Source: DATDFB01 sp035276475
GTDB lineage: Bacteria; Acidobacteriota; Thermoanaerobaculia; Gp7-AA8
Length of the DNA: 64,000 nucleotides
NCBI GenBank assembly: GCA_035276475.1
Contig: DATELQ010000162.1
Span: 28,050 to 92,049, forward strand
Direction: 5' to 3'
This document shows positions 35,126 through 43,309 of this stretch, piece by piece. Under the pieces are notes generated by a model. It made no database searches. It saw only the letters and a list, made by a program, of their open reading frames with translations, and was not told where the DNA came from. The position numbers were made by a program, and so were the translations under genes. Positions within the stretch are counted from its first letter, which is position 1. Each line of letters starts with the position of its first letter.

Positions 35126-35986
35126 ATGGCAGTTTCCGCCGACGTAGTCCCTCGCCGACCAACCCTGCTCTTCATCCTCGTTCTGGGGTTGCTCTTCATT
35201 TTGATGAGCCTCAGCAGCCGTACGCGCTACATCGGCGAGACCCGCACGATGTTCGAGCGGACGGTGATGACGATCTTCTCGCCGGTGCCGAAGCTCGTGA
35301 ACTGGGTCGGCCGCAGCGCCTCCGACACCTTCCATGGCTACCTCGACATGCGCCGCGCCGTGAACGAGAACCTGCAACTGCACCGCGAGGTGGCGAAGCT
35401 GACGACGGAAAATCTGCAGCTCCGCCAGTCCGAAGGCGACCTCAAGCGCCTGCGCTCGCTCCTCGGCTACGCGGAGCAACTCTCCACGCCGACGACGATG
35501 GCCTACGCGATCATGCTCGACACCTCGGGGCGCTTCAAGTCGATGATCCTCGACCGCGGCTCTGCCGCCGGCATCGACGTGAACGACGCCGTCGTCAACG
35601 CCAACGGGCTCATCGGCCGCGTGGTGATGACGACGAAGGACATGGCCAAGGTCCAGCTCCTCACCGACAACAACGCCGCCGTCGGCGTGCTCCTGGAGCG
35701 GACGCGCCGCCAGGGCGTGATGCGCGGCGACGGCGTGGGCGGCGCGCAGCTCTACGATATCCCGTCGCTCGCCGACGTGGCGCCGGGCGACGTCGTTCTC
35801 ACCGCCGGCATCGACGGCATCTACCCGAAGGGGATCCCCGTCGGCACCGTCGTGAAGGCGGATAAAGGCGCGGACCTCTTCAAGCACATCATCGTCAAGC
35901 CCCAGGTCGACTTCGGCGCCATCGAGGAGGTCATCGTTCTGCAGACGCGCAAGATCCCCCACGACGTGGTGAGGTACACGCCGTGA
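35126..35986 (+). CDS. mreC: Cell-shape protein MreC
   Basis: 286 residues: a short cytoplasmic start, one membrane helix (TLLFILVLGLLFILMSLSS), a coiled coil (VNENLQLHREVAKLTTENLQ, about 85-105), then two beta domains with DRGSAAGIDVNDAVVNANGLIGRV and LADVAPGDVVLTAGIDGIYPKGIPVG, the signature MreC C-terminal motif. It links MreB with PBP2 and RodA in the periplasm. Its stop overlaps the GTG start of mreD. Confidence 0.93.
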   Translation: MAVSADVVPRRPTLLFILVLGLLFILMSLSSRTRYIGETRTMFERTVMTIFSPVPKLVNWVGRSASDTFHGYLDMRRAVNENLQLHREVAKLTTENLQLRQSEGDLKRLRSLLGYAEQLSTPTTMAYAIMLDTSGRFKSMILDRGSAAGIDVNDAVVNANGLIGRVVMTTKDMAKVQLLTDNNAAVGVLLERTRRQGVMRGDGVGGAQLYDIPSLADVAPGDVVLTAGIDGIYPKGIPVGTVVKADKGADLFKHIIVKPQVDFGAIEEVIVLQTRKIPHDVVRYTP

Positions 35987-36489
35987 GGTGGCTCCGCTTC
36001 CTCATCGGCCTGCTGATCGCTCTCACTCTGCACTCGGTGCTCGACAGCTTCTTTCCGAACGCGCTGGCGTTCTTCAATCCGTACGTGATCCTCGTCGTCT
36101 ACTACTCGATGGGGGGCAATCTCATCGGCGCGATCTTCGCCGGCATCGCCGCGGGGCTCGTGCAGGACGCGTATTCGATGTCGATCTTCGGCCTGCACGC
36201 GTTCGCCCTCACGGTCGTCGCCTACGCCGTCGCCTACATCAACGCGCGCCTCGTGCTGCGCGGCACGCTGGCCTTCGGCGCCTGCCTGATCGGCGCGGTG
36301 ATCGTGAACGAGCTCGTGATCTTCGTGCTCGTCAACATCCTCTTGCGGCAGCGCATCGAGATGTTCGAGCAGGGGATGGTGGTGAAGACGATCTTCACCT
36401 GCCTGTTTGGGATGCTGGTGTATCAGTTGTTGACGCTGTTCTTGCGTGAGGAGCCGATCGAGGCGACCCGACGGCCGGCGGGATGGTGA
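35983..36489 (+). CDS. mreD: Rod-shape-determining membrane protein MreD
   Basis: A 168-residue very hydrophobic protein with about five membrane segments, read from the GTG in the GTGA overlap with mreC. Typical features are the loop FFNPYVILVVYYSMGGN and the segment GLVQDAYSMSIFGLHAFALT, which corresponds to the GLxxD motif of MreD. Position between mreC and mrdA supports the name more strongly than the poorly conserved sequence. Confidence 0.88.
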   Translation: MRWLRFLIGLLIALTLHSVLDSFFPNALAFFNPYVILVVYYSMGGNLIGAIFAGIAAGLVQDAYSMSIFGLHAFALTVVAYAVAYINARLVLRGTLAFGACLIGAVIVNELVIFVLVNILLRQRIEMFEQGMVVKTIFTCLFGMLVYQLLTLFLREEPIEATRRPAGW

Positions 36490-36493
36490 CCCT

Positions 36494-38473
36494 ATGCGCG
36501 TCTATCGCGATGACCAAAAATTTCTGACCTTCCGCATCAACGCCCTCCTGTGGGCGATCGTCGTCATCTTCGTCTTCCTGGCCGGATCGTTCTGGTTCGT
36601 GCAGGGAGTGCAGGCGGAGAAGTACCGAGGACTGTCCGAGGCGAATGCGCTGCGGGAGATCGTCATGCCGGCGAAGCGGGGGCTCATCCTCGACCGCACC
36701 GGGCAGAAGATCATCGCCGACAACCAGGCCGCGTACTCGCTCTCGCTCGACCGCATCGTCATGCGGCCGATCGTGAAGGCCGACGCCACGCACCGTCCGA
36801 AGCTCATCGCCTTCCTCGCGCAGATCCTCGGCACGACGCCGCAGGACATCGAGGCGCGCTTCGAGAAATCGAAAATGATTCCCACCGCGCGGCCGTTCAT
36901 CGTCGCCGACGACCTGAGCATGACGCAGGTGGCGATGATCCAGGCGCAGTCGGTGACGTTCCCCGAGCTCAACGTCGAGCCGGTGCAGCGCCGCAACTAT
37001 CCGTACGGCACCTTCGCCGCGCACCTCCTCGGTTTCATCGGCGAGGTTTCGGAGAAAGATCTCAACACCACCCGCAAGGACCTCAAGCAGGGCGACCTCG
37101 TCGGCAAGCGCGGCGTGGAGCTCGTCTACGACCAGTGGCTGCGCGGCAAGGACGGCGCGCAGTTCTGGGAGTTCGACAGCCACGGACGCCGCCTCGGCGA
37201 AGTGCCCGCGGCGCGCCGCAACGCCACCGCCGGCGACAACGTCTACCTCACGATCGACTTCGATCTCCAGCGCCGCGCCGAGCAGTACTTCGCGGAGAAC
37301 GAGTTCGTCGGCTCCGCCGTGGCCCTCGATCCGCGCAACGGCGAGGTCCTGGCGATGGTCAGCTCACCCTCGTTCAATCCGAACGTCTACTCGAAGCGCT
37401 TCACCCCCGACGTCTGGAAGACGATCGTCTCGAACCCGTTCAAGATCGAGCTCAATCGGGCCATCCAGGGCCTCTACTCCCCCGGCTCGGTCTTCAAGAC
37501 CGTGATGGCGGCGGCGGGGCTGGCGGAAGGGGTGATCGGCCCCGGCACGTCGTTCGACTGCGGCGGCAGCGGCGTCTTCTTCGGCCGGCGCTTCCGCTGC
37601 TGGCAGAAGAACGGCCACGGCGCGGTCAACGTCGAGAGGGCTCTCAAGGTCTCGTGCGACATCTTCTTCTACAACACCGCCGCGCGCCTCGGCGTCGACA
37701 AGATCGCCGAGCACGCCAAGGCCCTCGGCTTCGGCGCGGTCACGCAGATCGATCTCGACGGCGAGAAGGCCGGCATCGTTCCGTCGACGGAGTGGGCGGC
37801 CACGAAGCAGCACCGCAAGTGGTACCCGTCGGAGACGATCTCCGTCGGCATCGGCCAGGGACCGCTCATCGTCACGCCGCTGCAGGTGGCGGTGATGATG
37901 GCGGCGATCGCGAACGGCGGCACGATTTACCGGCCGCACGTCGTGAAGATGATCGAGCACGTGGAGCCCGACGGCTCGATCAAACGGCTGCGCGTAGCCA
38001 CGCAGCCGCTGCGCCACGAGAAGCTCTCCCCCGCCGCGATGGAGCACGTGCACGACGGCCTTTGGAAAGTGGTCAACGAGGAGGGCGGCACGGGCGGCAA
38101 CGCGCGCATCAACGGCCTCGACATCGCCGGCAAGACCGGGACGGTGCAGGTCATCGCCCAAAGCGGCTGGTTCAGCACGGCCGGGCTGCCGTTCCTCAGC
38201 CGCGACCACGCCTGGTTCGCGTCGTACGCGCCGAGCAACAACCCGCAGATGGTCGTGGTCGTGTTCGTCGAGCATGCCGGCGCGCACGGCGGCACCGACT
38301 CGGCGCCGCTGGCGAAGCTGCTCTATCAGTCGGCGTTCAGCCAGGAAGTGGCCGCGCACCTCGACCTCACCGATCCGCAGCTGCTCGAGATGATCAAGAA
38401 AGGACAGATCCCCGTGCCGGGCCAGGAGCCGAAGCAGGAGGCTTCTCCGGCCGACGCCAACCTCGGCCACTGA
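36494..38473 (+). CDS. mrdA: Penicillin-binding protein 2 (elongation transpeptidase)
   Basis: A 659-residue class B PBP that cross-links lateral-wall peptidoglycan with RodA. One membrane helix near the N-terminus (ALLWAIVVIFVFLAGSFWFV) is followed by the dimerisation region (AKRGLILDRTGQKI) and the transpeptidase domain. The domain holds the active-site SxxK in SPGSVFKTVMA, SCD in KVSCDIFFYN, and KTG in IAGKTGTVQVI. SCD in place of SxN is usual for PBP2. The ATG MRVYRDDQKF is the first start after the mreD stop. Confidence 0.95.
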   Translation: MRVYRDDQKFLTFRINALLWAIVVIFVFLAGSFWFVQGVQAEKYRGLSEANALREIVMPAKRGLILDRTGQKIIADNQAAYSLSLDRIVMRPIVKADATHRPKLIAFLAQILGTTPQDIEARFEKSKMIPTARPFIVADDLSMTQVAMIQAQSVTFPELNVEPVQRRNYPYGTFAAHLLGFIGEVSEKDLNTTRKDLKQGDLVGKRGVELVYDQWLRGKDGAQFWEFDSHGRRLGEVPAARRNATAGDNVYLTIDFDLQRRAEQYFAENEFVGSAVALDPRNGEVLAMVSSPSFNPNVYSKRFTPDVWKTIVSNPFKIELNRAIQGLYSPGSVFKTVMAAAGLAEGVIGPGTSFDCGGSGVFFGRRFRCWQKNGHGAVNVERALKVSCDIFFYNTAARLGVDKIAEHAKALGFGAVTQIDLDGEKAGIVPSTEWAATKQHRKWYPSETISVGIGQGPLIVTPLQVAVMMAAIANGGTIYRPHVVKMIEHVEPDGSIKRLRVATQPLRHEKLSPAAMEHVHDGLWKVVNEEGGTGGNARINGLDIAGKTGTVQVIAQSGWFSTAGLPFLSRDHAWFASYAPSNNPQMVVVVFVEHAGAHGGTDSAPLAKLLYQSAFSQEVAAHLDLTDPQLLEMIKKGQIPVPGQEPKQEASPADANLGH

Positions 38474-38477
38474 TTCC

Positions 38478-39572
38478 ATGCTCCGCCAACGCGCCTTCTC
38501 GATGCCGGATCTCAATTTTCTCGGCACCGCACTCGTCCTCGCTGCGGTCGGCCTGACGCTCATCTACAGCGCGACGTACTTCACCGATCCGAGCCTGACG
38601 ATCTGGCACCGGCAGATGCTCTGGATCGCCATCGGCCTCGGACTCATGGCGATCTTCCTCTTCGTCGACTACCACGTGCTCTTCGACGCCGCGCCGTTCC
38701 TCTACGGCATCGGCATCGTGCTGCTCGTCTATCTGTTGGCGTGGGGGAAGCTCACGGCGAACGTGAAGTCGTGGATCCACATCGGAGGCTTTCAGTTCCA
38801 GCCGTCGGAGTTCATGAAGATCTTCACGGCGCTGGTGCTGGCGCGATTCTTCGAGAATCAGCACCGCGCCTACATGGACTTCCGCTTTTTCGCGCAGGCC
38901 ATGGGGATCATTGGCCTGCCGGTCGTGCTGATCATCATGCAGCCGGACTTCGGCACGGCGGCGACGTTCTTCCCGCTCGTGGCGGCGGCGATGTACTTCG
39001 GCGGCATCCGCTGGAAGATCTGGGTGGCAGCGGCGGTGATCGTGGCGCTGGTCGTTCCGCTGAGCTGGACGATGCTCAAGCCGTATCAGAAGGACCGCAT
39101 CGTCACGTTTCTCAACCCCGACCGCGACCCCTTAGGCCGCGGCTATCAGGTGACGCAGGCGAAGATCGCCATCGGCTCGGGCGGGATCCACGGGAAGGGG
39201 TTCAAGAACGGGACGCAGGCGAAGCTGGAGTTCCTCCCCGCCCGCCACACCGACTTCGTCTTCGCGGTCCTGGGCGAGGAGTGGGGCTTCATCGGCGTGA
39301 CGATCGTGCTCGGCTTGTATCTGTTCCTGATCGTGCAGGCGCTGACGTTCGCCAAGCACGCCCGCGACCGCGGCGGCACGTTCCTCTCGATCTGCCTGAT
39401 CTCATTCTTCATCTTCCACGTGCTGATCAACGTGTCGATGCAGATCGGCGTGCTGCCGACGACCGGCATCCCCCTGCCGCTGATCTCGTACGGCGGGTCG
39501 TCGACCATGATGTTCTTCATCGCCGTGGGGCTGATGTTGAATGTGGATATGCGGCGGTTCGTGAACGCGTAG
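38478..39572 (+). CDS. rodA: SEDS peptidoglycan polymerase RodA
   Basis: A 364-residue SEDS-family glycosyltransferase with about ten membrane helices. Signature stretches are WIHIGGFQFQPSEFMK (QPSE motif), IIMQPDFGTA (the conserved catalytic Asp region), TFLNPDRDPLGRGYQ, and the C-terminal GIPLPLISYGGSS. It polymerises lipid II on the periplasmic side, in complex with PBP2. The companion FtsW lies in the dcw cluster. The gene starts four bases after mrdA. Confidence 0.95.
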   Translation: MLRQRAFSMPDLNFLGTALVLAAVGLTLIYSATYFTDPSLTIWHRQMLWIAIGLGLMAIFLFVDYHVLFDAAPFLYGIGIVLLVYLLAWGKLTANVKSWIHIGGFQFQPSEFMKIFTALVLARFFENQHRAYMDFRFFAQAMGIIGLPVVLIIMQPDFGTAATFFPLVAAAMYFGGIRWKIWVAAAVIVALVVPLSWTMLKPYQKDRIVTFLNPDRDPLGRGYQVTQAKIAIGSGGIHGKGFKNGTQAKLEFLPARHTDFVFAVLGEEWGFIGVTIVLGLYLFLIVQALTFAKHARDRGGTFLSICLISFFIFHVLINVSMQIGVLPTTGIPLPLISYGGSSTMMFFIAVGLMLNVDMRRFVNA

Positions 39573-39589
39573 CCGGAAGCGAGGAAGCC

Positions 39590-40294
39590 ATGAGAATGCG
39601 GATCGTCTCTGTCCTGGCGTTCCTCGTTGCTTCCGTGACGACCCCTTGCCTCGCGCAGGTGCTCTGGTACGGCGGCGATGCCGGCGCGTTATCGCTCTTC
39701 AACAACTCCACGCAGAACGACGGATCGAGCACCTCGCGCGTGCTGGACGACTTCCAGGTGCCGGGCGGCCAGCGCTGGCACGTGACTGCCTTATTTTCGA
39801 ACAACGTCACGGTCTACCCGCTCTCGACCGACCCGGTCACACAGGCGGAGTGGTCGATTCGCACCGGCGTCGCTCCGGGAGTTTTCGGAACGGTGTTGTA
39901 CAGCGGAATCAGCCCCGTCTCGATCACGCCGACAGGGCGCGTTTACGGTCCCTACACCGAGTACAGCTTCACCGTATCCGGACTGTCGTTCGATCTCGAC
40001 CCGGGCGTCTATTTCATGACCGTCAGTCCGATCACTACGATCGGCGTCTATTCCGTCGGCGGCTCGAACGGCGCGAACAGCGTGGGCCTGCCCGGCGCTC
40101 CCGGTTTTTTTCAGGAGTACGTTCAGGCTTCCCCTCCACTCCACTTCATGAGTCAGGTCTCGACCACCGGCAACGCTTCGATCGGCGTCATCGGCACGGC
40201 CCAACCGGCGCCGGTGCCGGCGTTCTCCGCAGTTGGCTACGTGGCGCTGCTGGCGGCGCTGGCCGTGCTCGGCGTCATGGCCGTGAAGCGTTAG
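39590..40294 (+). CDS. Secreted protein with a C-terminal sorting-type tail
   Basis: 234 residues with a signal peptide (MRMRIVSVLAFLVASVTTPCLAQ) and a GAGGAAG ribosome binding site. The mature part is a beta sandwich rich in Ser, Thr and Gly (VLDDFQVPGGQRWHVTAL, FDLDPGVYFMTVSP). The C-terminus is PVPAFSAVGYVALLAALAV followed by a hydrophobic run and the basic end VKR. That is the layout of IPTL-CTERM or PEP-CTERM sorting signals (Pro motif, membrane helix, basic end). It follows rodA by 17 bases but is probably not part of shape control. I do not recognise the main domain. Confidence 0.65.
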   Translation: MRMRIVSVLAFLVASVTTPCLAQVLWYGGDAGALSLFNNSTQNDGSSTSRVLDDFQVPGGQRWHVTALFSNNVTVYPLSTDPVTQAEWSIRTGVAPGVFGTVLYSGISPVSITPTGRVYGPYTEYSFTVSGLSFDLDPGVYFMTVSPITTIGVYSVGGSNGANSVGLPGAPGFFQEYVQASPPLHFMSQVSTTGNASIGVIGTAQPAPVPAFSAVGYVALLAALAVLGVMAVKR

Positions 40295-40296
40295 GC

Positions 40297-40644
40297 TTAC
40301 CGGCGGAGCCGATCGGTCTCCCGCCGTTCCTTCTTCGTCGGCCGGCCGGCGCCGCGCTCGCGGAAGATGGCCGTCACGGCGTCGACCTTCTCCTGCACGG
40401 GGGTCTCGTCGACGTACATCGTCCGGGCCACGTCCTTCGCGGCTTGGGCGTGAGGAAGCACCGACACCACCACGCGCCGGAAGCGCTCGCCGAGGTACAT
40501 CTCGATCACGTCACCCTCGCGCACGGTCGCGGCGGGCTTGACGCGCTGGCCGTTGATCTTCACGTGGCCGCCCTTGCACATCTCCGTGGCGTCGCCGCGG
40601 TGCTTGACCAGGCAGACGTATTTGAGCCAGAGGTCGATTCGCAT
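40297..40644 (-). CDS. S4-domain RNA-binding protein (Hsp15-like)
   Basis: A 115-residue S4-domain protein: RIDLWLKYVCLVKHRGDATEM followed by GGHVKINGQRVKPAATVREGDVIEM is the complete S4 fold, and the basic C-terminus (RPTKKERRETDRLRR) is typical of the Hsp15 family. E. coli Hsp15 binds free 50S subunits carrying stalled nascent chains. The start codon is only 17 bases from the divergent hup start, so their promoters overlap. The stop is two bases from the convergent secreted-protein gene. Confidence 0.88.
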   Translation of the reverse strand: MRIDLWLKYVCLVKHRGDATEMCKGGHVKINGQRVKPAATVREGDVIEMYLGERFRRVVVSVLPHAQAAKDVARTMYVDETPVQEKVDAVTAIFRERGAGRPTKKERRETDRLRR

Positions 40645-40648
40645 TGCT

Positions 40649-40654
40649 TATAAT
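40649..40654 (+). promoter_or_regulatory. -10 box TATAAT seven bases before hup ATG
   Basis: A perfect TATAAT followed by GACGGCC and the hup ATG. The mRNA should begin at the start codon or within a base of it, so hup is probably translated from a leaderless transcript. The box lies in the 17-base gap to the divergent S4 gene. Confidence 0.6.
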
Positions 40655-40661
40655 GACGGCC

Positions 40662-40931
40662 ATGATCAAAGCCGATATCGTCAACAAAGTCGCCGAAACG
40701 TCTGAAATTTCGCGCGTCAAAGCGGCGCAGGCGGTCGACACGGTCATCGAAGGTTTGCGCAACGCCCTGGCCCGCGGGCAACGCATCGAGCTCCGCGGCT
40801 TCGGCGTCTTCCAGGTCAAGCAGCGCAAGAAGGGGATCGGCCGCAACCCGAAGACGGGCGTGGAAGTGAAGATCCCGCCAGGAAACACGATCCGCTTCAA
40901 GCCGGGCAAGGAACTGCGGAACCTGCTCTAG
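40662..40931 (+). CDS. hup: HU/IHF-family nucleoid protein
   Basis: An 89-residue DNABII protein. It has the helical N-terminus (MIKADIVNKVAETSEIS), the conserved FGVFQVKQRKKGIGRNPKTG (start of the DNA-binding arms) and the end PPGNTIRFKPGKELRN. Arg-Asn-Pro at the arm tip intercalates into DNA in HU and IHF. It binds and bends DNA as a dimer in the cytoplasm. The chosen ATG fits the family length and lies seven bases after a TATAAT box. Gene order hup-DUF2461-guaA with gaps of two bases or less suggests one operon. Confidence 0.93.
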   Translation: MIKADIVNKVAETSEISRVKAAQAVDTVIEGLRNALARGQRIELRGFGVFQVKQRKKGIGRNPKTGVEVKIPPGNTIRFKPGKELRNLL

Positions 40932-40933
40932 GC

Positions 40934-41608
40934 ATGCCGGCGCAGCACTTCACGCCGAAGCTCTTCGCCTTCCTGCGGGAGCTCGCCGCGAACAACGACC
41001 GGAGCTGGTTCGCCGCCAACAAGGAGCGCTACGAGCGCGACGTCCGCACGCCTGCGCTGCAGTTCATCAACGACTTCGCCGCGCCGCTCGCGAAGTTCGC
41101 GCCGCACCTCTCCGCCGACCCGCGTCCCGTCGGCGGCTCCATGTTCCGCATCCACCGCGACACCCGCTTCTCCAAGGACAAGTCGCCGTACAAGACCCAC
41201 GTCGGCCTCCACTTCTTTCACGAGTCGGCGAAGGCGGCGGCGAGCGTCCCCGGCTTCTACCTTCATCTCCAGCCCGGCGAGTCGTTCGCCGCGGCCGGCA
41301 TCTGGCATCCCGACCCTGCCTCGCTGGCGAAGATCCGCGAGCGCATCGCCGGTGGCGACGCCGAGTGGAAGGCGCTGCGCAAATCGAAGCTGCCGATCGA
41401 AGGGGGTTCGCTCAAGCGCCCGCCGCGCGGCTTCGACCCCGAGCATCCGTTCATCGACGATCTGAAGCGCACCGACTTCGTCACCTCGGTCCGCCTCTCC
41501 GACAAAGACATCTGCAAGCCCGGCTTCGCCGGTGACTTCGCGAAATCGTGCAAGACGATGGCGCCGCTCGTCCGCTTCGTGGCACACTCGCTGGACCTCC
41601 CGTGGTGA
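40934..41608 (+). CDS. DUF2461-family protein
   Basis: 224 residues matching the DUF2461 (TIGR02453) family. Signature segments are LAANNDRSWFAANKERYERDV near the N-terminus and SMFRIHRDTRFSKDKSPYKTHVG, with GFYLHLQPGESFAAAGIWHP in the middle. The family is widespread and cytoplasmic but its biochemistry is not known to me. It lies between hup and guaA; its stop overlaps the guaA GTG start (GTGA). Confidence 0.85.
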   Translation: MPAQHFTPKLFAFLRELAANNDRSWFAANKERYERDVRTPALQFINDFAAPLAKFAPHLSADPRPVGGSMFRIHRDTRFSKDKSPYKTHVGLHFFHESAKAAASVPGFYLHLQPGESFAAAGIWHPDPASLAKIRERIAGGDAEWKALRKSKLPIEGGSLKRPPRGFDPEHPFIDDLKRTDFVTSVRLSDKDICKPGFAGDFAKSCKTMAPLVRFVAHSLDLPW

Positions 41609-43146
41609 CGCCCGAACAGACCGTCCTCGTCCTCGACTTCGGATCGCAGTACACGCAGCTCATCGCGCGCCGGATCCGCGAGCAGAAGGTCTACTCCGTC
41701 GTCCATCCGTGCGACTACCCGATCGAGTCGATCCGCGCGCTGGCGCCGAAGGCCATCATCCTCTCCGGCGGCCCGCAGTCGGTCTACGCGGACAACGCCC
41801 CCTACTGCTCGCGTGACGTCTTCAACCTCGGCATCCCCATCCTCGGCATCTGCTACGGCATGCAGCTCACCGCCTACTTCCTCGACGGCAAGGTCGAGCC
41901 GTTCCACGAGCGCGAGTACGGCCGCGCGGAGATCGAGGTCACCGCCGAGTCGCCGCTCTTCGCCGGCACGCCGGCGCGCCAGCGCGTCTGGGCCAGCCAC
42001 GGCGACAGCATTCTCGAAGGGCCGCCGGGCTTCCGTACGACCGCGAAGTCGGCCAGCGCGCCGATCGCCGCGTTCGAGAACCGCGACCGGCGCATCTACT
42101 CCATTCAATTCCATCCCGAGGTGACGCACACGGAGTGCGGCACGCAGATCCTGCGCAACTTTCTCTTCGACATCGTCGGCTGCACGCCGACGTGGGACCT
42201 CGGCGACTACCGCCGGCGCAAAGTCGAAGAGATCCGCCAGCAGGTCGGCAGCGCGAAGGCGATTGCCGCGGTCAGCGGCGGCGTCGACTCCACCGTCGCG
42301 GCGCTCCTCGTCGCCGAGGCCATCGGCGATCAGCTCACGGCCGTCTTCGTCGACAACGGCGTGCTGCGGAAGAACGAAGCCATGCAGGTCGCGTCGCGCC
42401 TGAGCGACCGCCTCGGATTGCACTTCGTCGCCGTCGACGCGCGCGAGCGCTTCTACGCGAAGCTCGCCGGCGTCGAGGACCCCGAGATCAAGCGGAAGCG
42501 CATCGGGAACGAATTCATCGCCGTCTTCGAGGAAGAGGCGAAGAAGCTCGCCGGCGTCGAGTTTCTCGTGCAGGGGACGCTCTATCCCGACGTCATCGAG
42601 TCGGTGTCGGTCAAAGGGCCGTCCGCGGTCATCAAGACACACCACAACGTCGGCGGTCTACCGGAGAAGATGGGGCTACGCCTCGTAGAACCGGTGCGCG
42701 AATTGTTCAAGGACGAGGTGCGCGCCCTCGGCATCGACCTCGGGCTCGAAGAGGAGTTCGTCTGGCGCCATCCCTTCCCCGGCCCCGGCCTGGCGGTACG
42801 GATCCTCGGCGAGGTGAGCGCGGAGCGTGTGGCCGTCCTGCAGAACGCCGACGAGATCGTGATCGACGAGATCCGCCGCGCCGGCCTCTATCGCGAGACC
42901 TCGCAGGCCTTCGCGGTGCTCCTACCGGTGCGCAGCGTCGGCGTGATGGGCGACGAGCGGACGTACGAGAACGTCGTGGCCGTGCGCGCGGTGTCGACGA
43001 CGGACTTCATGACCGCGGACTGGTATCGCATGCCGCACGAGGTGATGGACCGCATCGCCCGCCGCGTGGTCAACGAAGTGCGCGGCGTGAATCGCGTGGT
43101 TTACGACATCTCCTCCAAGCCTCCCAGCACGATCGAGTGGGAGTAG
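41605..43146 (+). CDS. guaA: GMP synthase (glutamine-hydrolysing)
   Basis: A 513-residue enzyme that converts XMP to GMP using ATP and glutamine. The N-terminal class I amidotransferase domain has the nucleophile GICYGMQLTAYF (Cys) and the His-Glu pair in FHPEVTHTECG. The ATP-pyrophosphatase domain has AVSGGVDSTVAALL, and the C-terminal dimerisation domain contains TDFMTADWYRMPHEV and ends in PPSTIEWE, as in all GuaA. GTG is the start, overlapping the DUF2461 stop. With hpt it covers guanine nucleotide synthesis and salvage in this window. Confidence 0.97.
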   Translation: MTPEQTVLVLDFGSQYTQLIARRIREQKVYSVVHPCDYPIESIRALAPKAIILSGGPQSVYADNAPYCSRDVFNLGIPILGICYGMQLTAYFLDGKVEPFHEREYGRAEIEVTAESPLFAGTPARQRVWASHGDSILEGPPGFRTTAKSASAPIAAFENRDRRIYSIQFHPEVTHTECGTQILRNFLFDIVGCTPTWDLGDYRRRKVEEIRQQVGSAKAIAAVSGGVDSTVAALLVAEAIGDQLTAVFVDNGVLRKNEAMQVASRLSDRLGLHFVAVDARERFYAKLAGVEDPEIKRKRIGNEFIAVFEEEAKKLAGVEFLVQGTLYPDVIESVSVKGPSAVIKTHHNVGGLPEKMGLRLVEPVRELFKDEVRALGIDLGLEEEFVWRHPFPGPGLAVRILGEVSAERVAVLQNADEIVIDEIRRAGLYRETSQAFAVLLPVRSVGVMGDERTYENVVAVRAVSTTDFMTADWYRMPHEVMDRIARRVVNEVRGVNRVVYDISSKPPSTIEWE

Positions 43147-43182
43147 CGCAGCACAGAAAAAAATCTTGGTTCGGGCAGCGAG

Positions 43183-43215
43183 GGTCTGGACACTTTTGCG
43201 TTCCGGACCTATTGT
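43183..43215 (+). promoter_or_regulatory. Promoter with overlapping inverted repeat, upstream of the S74 gene
   Basis: The -35 box TGGACA (5 of 6), a 17-base spacer and TATTGT (4 of 6) form a sigma-70-type promoter, with the start expected near 43222 and a leader of about 88 bases. GGTCTGGA and TCCGGACC form an 8-bp inverted repeat (one mismatch) that covers the -35 box and runs to the edge of the -10 box, a position that would suit a repressor. Confidence 0.45.
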
Positions 43216-43309
43216 GTCCCCCGTCCAGTTCATACAACCCAAGTAGCCAACCTCGCGGCGGCGTACCCCACGAGGAAGGACTCACTCCCACCAACCGCTA
43301 GGAGGAGAC

